DNA from: Candidatus Kuenenia stuttgartensis
GTDB lineage: Bacteria; Planctomycetota; Planctomycetia; Isosphaerales; Isosphaeraceae
Direction: 5' to 3'
Length of the DNA stretch: 11,856 nucleotides
Assembly: GCA_945874095.1 (NCBI GenBank)
Contig: CAMCFM010000085.1
Coordinates: 1 to 11,856, forward strand
Made by a program: the position numbers and the translations under genes. This document shows, in pieces, positions 5,654 to 11,856 of the stretch. Numbering within the stretch: position 1 is the stretch's first letter; each line of letters begins with the position of its first letter. The notes beneath the pieces are model-generated. The model did no database searches. It was not told the origin of the DNA and saw only the letters and a list, made by a program, of their open reading frames with translations.

Positions 5654-8614
5654 ATGAACGCCAGAATCAGGCAGCTTTTGCTTCTGTCCGCATTAGCAGG
5701 TGGTTTGATTCTGGCCTCCATTGCTGGCTGGAAATCCTGGCGAACACGCCAGGACCGTCAGTATTCTGAACAGCTTGTTTATATACGTCAGGAAATGGCG
5801 GACAATCATTACAGCCGAGCCGTCAATTTATTACAGACCTTACTGAAGTCGGGCAAATTTGATTCCTCCGGCCATTCGAAGTCAGAAATTTATTATGAAC
5901 TGGGTATGTGTATGGCGTCTTTGGGCCAGCCGGCGCGAGCCATTGAAGAATTTGGCCGAGTCGAACAGTCAAGCCCGTTTTACACGCAGGCCATGGCTCC
6001 ACTAGCCACAATCCACATCAATACAGGTCAGTATCGACTCGCAGAAGAAGCCCTGAAATCAGGACTCGAATTTCTCCACGATGCCAAAGACGCTGGCCCG
6101 ATCCTCAAAGCCCTTTCACGGCTCTATCGTTTCGAGGGCCGTGCAGAAGATATCAAACGCGTTCTGCGAGCCTCATTTCATGTGCGTGATGATCGCGTCG
6201 AACTGCTCCGTGAACTCTGGCTGACCGATTATTCTCCCCAGCCCGTGGAATCGTGGCGCCGTGCGCTCGAGAAAGCCATGCCCACCGACGACCGTGTGAA
6301 GCTCGGCTTCGGTGTCGTATCCACTCTCACAGGTCGATTTGATGAGGCCCGTCAGTATCTTACGGAATCTCAGAGCCTCAATTTCGATTCAAATGACCCC
6401 GCCATCTGGCGAGCTTTTCTCGGCCTGAGCATGGCGGAACAAGATGTGAAAGGCCTGTGGGCGGCCGCTGAACATTTACCCGTTGGCTATCTGGAATCAA
6501 CCGACCCACTGGCCATTCAGGCATGGCTTTGGGGCCGTCTTTCTGATACTGACCACGAGCGGCAAACCCTTGAGAGTCTCATAAAGCTTGATCCAGCTCG
6601 CGGAGAAGCTCTTCAGAGGCTGGCTGAAATCGCCCTGACAGCAGGGAAATCTGCTGAATCCAAGCGATATTATGAACTTAAGGCCGATTTGGACAAAGCC
6701 AAAGATCGGGTTCGTAAAATCTTGCTCTCAGGCGATGATCTCACCGCCGATGGGCCAAGTTCAGAACTGGCGAAAATCTCAGGACAACTGTCCCGAAAGT
6801 TCGATCAGGAATCCTGGTCGGGAATCCGTAGCCCAAAACCGGATGATGCGTCCATTCTTGCAACGATTAAAAACTCCCTCAAATTCGATCAAGGCGAAAC
6901 ACTGGCTCAGGTCCTGCTCAAAACGGGCTTGAAACCACCTCTACAGGATTTAAATGCACGCCCTGACTCGAATCAAAAATCGGCACCTTCCAATCAGCCA
7001 ATCTGGCCCAGGTTCACCGATATCGCAGCTCAATCGGGCCTGAACTTTACCTTCAACAATGGCCAGACGGCGGAAATGCAGCTTCCGGAAACCATGTCCG
7101 GCGGAGTCGGTGTGCTTGATTTTGACAACGATGGATGGCTCGACATTTATGTGGTTCAGGGCGGTCAGATCGGCACCGACATCACCAACCGCCGGAGCGA
7201 TGACCGACTCTTCCGGAACCAGCGCAATGGCACATATCAGGATGTGAGAGAAAAAGCTGGCCTGCCCAAATTCAGTGGCGATTATGCCATGGGCGTGGCC
7301 GTGGGCGACTACGACAACGATGGATATCCGGACATCTTCATCAGCCGGTTGCGCAGTTATGCCCTCTATCGCAATCGCGGTGATGGCACCTTTGAAGATG
7401 CTACTTCTAAAGCCGGGCTGGCTGGCACGAGAGATAATCCGACATCGGCGGCTTTTGCTGACTTCGACAACGATGGAGACCTCGACCTTTACGTCTGTCA
7501 TTACATGATCTGGGATCCTGCCAGCCCTCGTCTCTGCCGCAATGAAAAGGGCGGCTATTTCTATTGCGACCCCAGTAAGGTCGATCCAGCCCCCGACCGC
7601 TTGTTTCGTAACGATAAAGGGACGTTCGTGGATGTGACGGACGCCTCAGGAATTGTCGATCGCGACGGCCGTGGCCTTGGCCTGGTCACTTCCGACCTCG
7701 ACGGCGACGGGCTCATGGACATCTACGTCGCAAACGATGGTACAGCCAATTTTTACTACCACAATCTCGGCAATTGGAAGTTCGAAGAAATGGCCCTTGC
7801 CGCAGGCCTTGCCGGCAGCGAAGAAGGCGGCTTTCAGGCCAGCATGGGCGTAGCCTGCGGTGATTACGACAACGACGGCAAGCCCGACCTGGTCGTGACC
7901 AATTTTTATGGAGAATGCTCCACACTCTATCAAAACCTCGGGAATGGCTTGTTTCGTTGCCGAACCACATCGACCGGGATTGGTCAGGCCACTCGATTTC
8001 TCCTCGGTTTCGCCACAGTTTTTGGTGACTTTAATAACGATGGGTTTCAAGACCTGGCCACCATCAATGGCCATGTCAATGACAATCGCCCGTTTTATCC
8101 CTATGCCATGCCTGCCCAGCTGCTGATCGGTTCCGCAGGTGGTCAATTTCGTGAAATGCCCAGCCAGTCAGACGATCCATGGAAAGTCCCACGCGTTGGC
8201 CGTGGCCTGGCTGTGGCGGACATGAACAACGATGGGCAACTTGATGCCCTGATTATCAGCCAGAATGACCCATTGGCACTGCTTCAACAGAATAAGCCTG
8301 ACAAGCCTCAAAACTGGATGACATTTCGGCTCGAAGGCGATAAATCGAGTCGCGACGGTGTGGGTGCTCGAGTGATAGTAATTGCAGGCGGTCAGCGACG
8401 TGTGATGGAGCGTTTTGGAGGCGGAAGTTATCAGTCAGCAGGCGATCCACGATTACATTTTGGGATTGGAGATTTTAAGGTGGCAGAATCCGTTGAATTG
8501 TATTGGCCCAGTGGCAAATTGGTCAAATATCAAAACCTCCAAGCCAATAAAGCTTATCTGTTAAAAGAATCCGACCCAAAGGCTTTGCCGCTCGTGGGCT
8601 TTGATGCCAAATGA
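5654..8614 (+). CDS. Membrane-anchored TPR - FG-GAP - ASPIC/UnbV (CRTAC1-like) protein
   Basis: A 986-residue envelope protein. Residues 7-25 are a hydrophobic N-terminal anchor or signal; ~35-370 are helical TPR-like repeats (for example YYELGMCMASLGQPARAIEEF); ~470-880 are FG-GAP/VCBS propeller repeats; ~901-970 are an ASPIC/UnbV domain (DGVGARV ... FGGGSYQSAGDPRLHFGIG ... YWPSGK). Seven calcium-type loops of the form D-x-D/N-x-D-G start at residues 489, 552, 603, 681, 737, 792 and 856. Three cysteines (615, 628, 638) lie in an insertion between loops three and four, as in related CRTAC-like proteins. Start ATG 5654 was chosen because it places the anchor at the N-terminus; GTG 5645 is an alternative. 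Extending to 5552 would run through the lipoprotein gene. A surface-adhesion or scaffolding role is inferred, not shown. Confidence 0.87.
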   Translation: MNARIRQLLLLSALAGGLILASIAGWKSWRTRQDRQYSEQLVYIRQEMADNHYSRAVNLLQTLLKSGKFDSSGHSKSEIYYELGMCMASLGQPARAIEEFGRVEQSSPFYTQAMAPLATIHINTGQYRLAEEALKSGLEFLHDAKDAGPILKALSRLYRFEGRAEDIKRVLRASFHVRDDRVELLRELWLTDYSPQPVESWRRALEKAMPTDDRVKLGFGVVSTLTGRFDEARQYLTESQSLNFDSNDPAIWRAFLGLSMAEQDVKGLWAAAEHLPVGYLESTDPLAIQAWLWGRLSDTDHERQTLESLIKLDPARGEALQRLAEIALTAGKSAESKRYYELKADLDKAKDRVRKILLSGDDLTADGPSSELAKISGQLSRKFDQESWSGIRSPKPDDASILATIKNSLKFDQGETLAQVLLKTGLKPPLQDLNARPDSNQKSAPSNQPIWPRFTDIAAQSGLNFTFNNGQTAEMQLPETMSGGVGVLDFDNDGWLDIYVVQGGQIGTDITNRRSDDRLFRNQRNGTYQDVREKAGLPKFSGDYAMGVAVGDYDNDGYPDIFISRLRSYALYRNRGDGTFEDATSKAGLAGTRDNPTSAAFADFDNDGDLDLYVCHYMIWDPASPRLCRNEKGGYFYCDPSKVDPAPDRLFRNDKGTFVDVTDASGIVDRDGRGLGLVTSDLDGDGLMDIYVANDGTANFYYHNLGNWKFEEMALAAGLAGSEEGGFQASMGVACGDYDNDGKPDLVVTNFYGECSTLYQNLGNGLFRCRTTSTGIGQATRFLLGFATVFGDFNNDGFQDLATINGHVNDNRPFYPYAMPAQLLIGSAGGQFREMPSQSDDPWKVPRVGRGLAVADMNNDGQLDALIISQNDPLALLQQNKPDKPQNWMTFRLEGDKSSRDGVGARVIVIAGGQRRVMERFGGGSYQSAGDPRLHFGIGDFKVAESVELYWPSGKLVKYQNLQANKAYLLKESDPKALPLVGFDAK

Positions 8615-9897
8615 AACCCTCTGAAACTTCTGAATCAGCCCTGTCCACAAATAATGGTTGGGGCATCGCCAGGTGGTTTCTCTGGATCCCACTGATTTTG
8701 ATTGTTTTATTTGGCGCACAGAATTGGCGACATGCTTCAAAGTTTCAACAGCAGGTAGAAACAGACTATCGTTCTGGCCAATTTGATTCTGCATCAAAAT
8801 ATATTGATGAGTGGATCAGCCAAACTCCAAAATCGGCTGAGGCGTGGTTGTGGCGGTCCAGAGTGAATATTGCCACGAGCCAGCCTGACAAAGCTTCAAA
8901 CGCACTTCAGAAAGCCGAATCGCTTGGAGCAAATCCTAACGAGGCTTTGATAATCCGCTCCATCGCTGGAGCTTTCGCAGGCCGATTCGCAGAGGTAGAG
9001 CCCGTTCTGCGTCAAGAAATGAACCGCAAAGGTTTGCCAGATCCATTGCTTGATGAAGCTCTGGCCCGGATTTATGTTGGCTCTTATGACTTGACCCGTG
9101 GCACAATCGTTTTGGAGAAATGGAAACAGGACGCACCCAATGACCCTAAACCTTATCTGATGAGTGCTGAAGTCGATGCTCGCACTGGCAATTCCGCCAA
9201 AGCCCTGATCGACTATCGCGAAGCCCTGAAACGCGACCCTAATTCCGTAAAAGCTCAATTTGGGCTCGCCGAAGAACTCCGCAAGGCCCAGCAGCTTGCA
9301 GAGGCAGCCGAAGCCTATACGGCCGTCCTGCGAATCGATCCCAATCATCCACAAGCCTTGTATGGGGCTGGCTGTGTGGCAACCGACCAGAATCAGCCGG
9401 TTCTTGCCCAGGAATGGCTTAAAAAAGCCATAGCGATCAATCCAGCCAATGCATCGGCCCATCATCGACTTGCCGAACTTTATATTCGAGAGACCGACTT
9501 CAAAACAGCGATTGAACTATTGGATAAAGCTCAAGCCATTGACCCATATGACCTTGAAATCAGTACCAGTCGTGGTTTCGTTCTGAATCAACTGGGCCGA
9601 ACCGATGAAATGAAGCTCGAACTGGCTCGATCCAAAAAGCTCCGAACCGAGTTGGACGCACTTCTTGCAGCACAGTCCCTGCTTGTCAGAGCACCTAAAG
9701 ACTTAAACGCCCAGCGCACGATCATGAACTGGATGTTCACCCACGGGAAGCCCGGGGAAGGCATTCGCTGGGGCGAATCGATCCTCCGCGACCACCCCTT
9801 TGAGCCTTCTATCTGTGAGGCCATGGCGAACCATTACTCCAGCACTGGCCAGCCTGGTCTGGCCAATTCGTATCGATCCATGGCCCGGCCAAAGTAA
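8611..9897 (+). CDS. Membrane-anchored TPR protein
   Basis: A 428-residue protein with a ~20-residue cytoplasmic N-terminus, one transmembrane helix at about residues 20-37 (IARWFLWIPLILIVLFGA), and a long helical-repeat region that should face the periplasm. The clearest TPR units are at about 181-214, 215-248, 249-282 and 283-316, each ending in the typical DP/NP turn (LKRDPNS, LRIDPNHP, IAINPAN, QAIDPYD). More degenerate repeats lie at 45-180 and in the C-terminus. Its ATG overlaps the previous TGA (ATGA, 8611-8614) and no clear Shine-Dalgarno is visible, so translation is probably coupled to the FG-GAP gene and the two products made in fixed ratio. A scaffold for the FG-GAP protein is the simplest idea, but no partner can be proved here. 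Confidence 0.85.
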   Translation: MKPSETSESALSTNNGWGIARWFLWIPLILIVLFGAQNWRHASKFQQQVETDYRSGQFDSASKYIDEWISQTPKSAEAWLWRSRVNIATSQPDKASNALQKAESLGANPNEALIIRSIAGAFAGRFAEVEPVLRQEMNRKGLPDPLLDEALARIYVGSYDLTRGTIVLEKWKQDAPNDPKPYLMSAEVDARTGNSAKALIDYREALKRDPNSVKAQFGLAEELRKAQQLAEAAEAYTAVLRIDPNHPQALYGAGCVATDQNQPVLAQEWLKKAIAINPANASAHHRLAELYIRETDFKTAIELLDKAQAIDPYDLEISTSRGFVLNQLGRTDEMKLELARSKKLRTELDALLAAQSLLVRAPKDLNAQRTIMNWMFTHGKPGEGIRWGESILRDHPFEPSICEAMANHYSSTGQPGLANSYRSMARPK

Positions 9898-9918
9898 GAC
9901 GGGAATTTCGCCTTTTGA

Positions 9919-11355
9919 TTAAGCCAGCAGGCCCTTGACCACAGTGGATTTCTCTACTCCAGAGAGCTTCGCGTCCAGGCCCTGGAACTTGTAGGTAAAG
10001 GTGTTATGGTCGATGCCCAGCAAGTGCAGCATGGTGGCGTGCAGGTCGTGTACGGTGACAATATTCTCTACCGAGGCATATCCGAGTTCATCCGTTGCCC
10101 CATAAACCAGCCCTGGTTTCACCCCGGCACCGGCCATCCACATGGAAAAGGCTTTGTTATGGTGATCTCGCCCGGCTCCGCCTTTGTTGGACTGAGCCAT
10201 TGGTGTGCGCCCGAATTCGCCCGACCAAACCACCAGCGTATCCTTCAGCATATCCAGTCGTTTGAGGTCTTTGATGAGTGCTGCACAGGCTTTATCTGTC
10301 TCTCCAGCTTTGAGAGTGATTCCTTCACGCACGTTTTCATGGTGGTCCCAGTCGCGGTGATAAAGCTGGATAAACCGCACGCCTTTCTGTGCCAGCCTTC
10401 GTGCCAAGAGGCAGTTGGAAGCAAATGAGCCATCGCCGGGCGTGCAACCGTAAAGCTCGAGCGTTTCTTTAGGCTCTTTCTGGATATCCATCAGCCCTGG
10501 TACGCTCGATTGCATTTGAAATGCCAATTCATATTGAGCAATCCGAGTTGCAATTTCAGGGTCGTCCATCAACGACTGATGCTGCCGGTTTAAATCATTG
10601 ATGGCCGTCACATCAGCGGACTGCTGTTCGGCCGTCACTCCGGCAGGGTTCCGTAAATAAAGCACAGGATCGCCCTTGCCCCTGAGCTGAACGCCTTGGA
10701 ATTTGCTGGGCAAAAAGCCGGCGGACCACTGGCGGGCGGCGATTGGCTGAGGCGGGCGTCCCTTGCCGATAGAGACCATGACGACAAAGCCCGGCAAGTC
10801 TTTGGATTCGCTCCCAAGGCCATAATTCACCCACGAGCCCATGCTTGGCCGGCCGGCGATCTGCGAACCGCTGTTCATGAACATGTGAGCAGGGTCGTGA
10901 TTGATGGCATCCGTAGTCATCGATCGAACAATACAAATATCGTCGACCACAGAGCCCATGTGCGGGAAGAGTTCACTAATCTCAGTTCCGTTGGTTCCGA
11001 ACTTCCTGAATTTGACTTGAGGCCCAAAACAGACCAGCTCCTGCCCTTGAAGCTGGGCGAGTTGCTGACCCTTGGTGAAGCTTTCGGGCATGGGCTTGCC
11101 GTCCATTGCAGCCAGCTTCGGTTTGGGATCGAAAATTTCCAGGTGCGAAGGTCCACCGGCCATCGTCAGCCAGATCACCCGTTTGGCCTTCTGTGGAAGT
11201 GGCAATGGGTTGATCACACCGCGCGATAATTCGGCAGCCCTCAAGGCTTCCGGACGAGCCAGTGAAGCCTGTGCCAGAGCACCCAGCGACTGTGCCGATT
11301 TGCCTAGAAATGTACGCCGAAGCAATTCACGGGAGATTTCTTGTTGCAGGTTCAT
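9919..11355 (-). CDS. DUF1501 family protein, Tat-exported, alkaline phosphatase-like fold
   Basis: A 478-residue protein of normal family length. The N-terminus has a twin-arginine motif, Arg13-Arg14-Thr-Phe-Leu, followed by a weakly hydrophobic stretch, so folded export by Tat is likely. DUF1501 proteins belong to the sulfatase/alkaline-phosphatase-like superfamily. Visible landmarks are MAGGPSHLEIFDPKP (65-79), DWDHHENV (335-342), GEFGRTP (379-385), GRDHHN (395-400) and VHDLHATMLHLLGIDH (435-450), whose His and Asp residues may bind metal. AAGAAGGG on the minus strand, about ten bases before the ATG at 11355, supports the start. The DUF1553 gene ends 24 bases upstream, the usual planctomycete pairing. 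It converges with the TPR gene across 21 bases with no clear terminator. The catalytic role and substrate of DUF1501 are not established. Confidence 0.9.
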   Translation of the reverse strand: MNLQQEISRELLRRTFLGKSAQSLGALAQASLARPEALRAAELSRGVINPLPLPQKAKRVIWLTMAGGPSHLEIFDPKPKLAAMDGKPMPESFTKGQQLAQLQGQELVCFGPQVKFRKFGTNGTEISELFPHMGSVVDDICIVRSMTTDAINHDPAHMFMNSGSQIAGRPSMGSWVNYGLGSESKDLPGFVVMVSIGKGRPPQPIAARQWSAGFLPSKFQGVQLRGKGDPVLYLRNPAGVTAEQQSADVTAINDLNRQHQSLMDDPEIATRIAQYELAFQMQSSVPGLMDIQKEPKETLELYGCTPGDGSFASNCLLARRLAQKGVRFIQLYHRDWDHHENVREGITLKAGETDKACAALIKDLKRLDMLKDTLVVWSGEFGRTPMAQSNKGGAGRDHHNKAFSMWMAGAGVKPGLVYGATDELGYASVENIVTVHDLHATMLHLLGIDHNTFTYKFQGLDAKLSGVEKSTVVKGLLA

Positions 11356-11379
11356 TTCTCATGCCCTTCTTTTTAAAGC

Positions 11380-11856
11380 TTATTCGCGAGTGATGGTTTC
11401 ATGAAGGTTTAAAAGGACACGTGCCAGGTGTGTCCAAGCGGCCAGTTCCGACTTGTTGAGCTCTGCAGGGACGGGCGAAAGCCCTGTCTTTAAAAGTTCA
11501 TCGGCTGATTTGAGGTCATTCTGATAGGTCAACAACTGTTTTTTCAACAGTTTTGTCGTGGTGGATAGTTCCTCCACAGTTGGCTTGCGCTGAACCGTCT
11601 GACCCCATGCCCAAATGATACGCTCACTCATGTCAGCTTTTGGCAGGTCTCTCAGTATTCGGGTAGCGAAATTCCGGGCTGCTTCGACATATGTCGGGTC
11701 GTTCAGAAGGATTAAGGCTTGCTGGGGAAGGTTCGAGCGGTTCCGTTCGGCGGTGCATTCCTCACGGCTGGGGGCGTCGAAGGAGAGCATGCTTGGGTGC
11801 AGAAATGAACGCTGCCACCAGGTGTACATGCCTCGCCGGTATTGTGCTGGGCCTGT
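11380..11856 (-). CDS. DUF1553 (PSD1-type) protein, C-terminal part, 5' end outside window
   Basis: Only the last ~158 residues are visible; the frame is open to the window edge, where it reads TGPAQYRRGMYTWWQRS. The sequence continues with HPSMLSFDAPSREECTAERN and LPQQALILLNDPTYVEAARN, the hallmark C-terminal DUF1553 motifs (family form: HPSML-x-FDAP-x-R, QAL-x-LLNDP). Full-length family members are large secreted proteins, usually with an N-terminal cytochrome c (PSC) and a DUF1549 domain, so at least several hundred residues lie outside. The ATG at 11829 is internal. The gene directly precedes the DUF1501 gene on the same strand. Such pairs are very abundant in planctomycetes and have been suggested to act in polymer breakdown, without proof. 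Confidence 0.88.
   Translation of the reverse strand, partial: TGPAQYRRGMYTWWQRSFLHPSMLSFDAPSREECTAERNRSNLPQQALILLNDPTYVEAARNFATRILRDLPKADMSERIIWAWGQTVQRKPTVEELSTTTKLLKKQLLTYQNDLKSADELLKTGLSPVPAELNKSELAAWTHLARVLLNLHETITRE

Noticed and set aside
6950..8146. Long minus-strand frames opposite the FG-GAP region (6950-7501 and 7646-8146)
   Set aside because: They follow from the codon pattern of the Asp/Asn/Gly calcium loops on the plus strand; the translations are low-complexity Val/Ile/Ala-rich with no domain.
7118..8240. Repeated D-x-D-x-D-G coding units as a possible DNA repeat array
   Set aside because: The similarity is at protein level (seven FG-GAP loops, 51-78 residues apart); DNA identity is short and spacing irregular, so it is not a CRISPR or tandem DNA array.
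10006..11229. Plus-strand frames inside the DUF1501 gene (10006-10428, 10696-11229)
   Set aside because: The minus-strand frame is a clear full-length DUF1501 protein; these are out-of-frame shadows.

Overview
The window looks like chromosomal DNA of a planctomycete of moderate GC content. Four protein types that are greatly expanded in Planctomycetes occur together: a DUF1559 pseudopilin-like protein (prepilin leader plus C-terminal H-X9-DG motif), a DUF1501/DUF1553 gene pair, a CRTAC1-like FG-GAP/ASPIC-UnbV protein, and a redoxin/cytochrome c/copper-monooxygenase-like/EF-hand fusion. The genus cannot be fixed from the sequence alone. No mobile element, CRISPR array, tRNA or rRNA was seen.

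Layout. Positions 1-1323 (+) hold the end of a Rieske [2Fe-2S] protein and an MDR-family quinone-reductase-like oxidoreductase. Positions 1558-3648 (+) hold a secreted 696-residue multidomain redox protein. It keeps counterparts of all six copper ligands of peptidylglycine monooxygenase, beside a CxxCH haem site and two EF-hands. Positions 3649-4127 have no convincing gene but are rich in symmetry: a twice-repeated AACCTG-N9-CAGGT dyad, a 43-nt compound hairpin, and a terminator-like hairpin just before the next gene. Positions 4128-5222 (+) are a DUF1559 gene interrupted by one in-frame TGA, with the frame open on both sides. A strong hairpin terminator follows. Positions 5401-9897 (+) look like one operon: a small lipoprotein, a 986-residue membrane-anchored TPR/FG-GAP/ASPIC-UnbV protein, and a 428-residue membrane-anchored TPR protein whose start overlaps the previous stop by 4 bases. 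Positions 9919-11856 (-) hold a Tat-exported DUF1501 protein preceded by the C-terminal end of a DUF1553 protein.

How it fits together. Nearly every product from 1558 onward appears to be exported, lipidated or membrane-anchored, so this is a cell-envelope locus. The redox fusion, the FG-GAP/ASPIC protein and the TPR proteins may work together in the periplasm or at the cell surface, but that is inference from proximity. The features most worth a second look are the in-frame UGA in the DUF1559 gene, the structured leader in front of it, and the complete copper-ligand set joined to a cytochrome and a redoxin in one chain.
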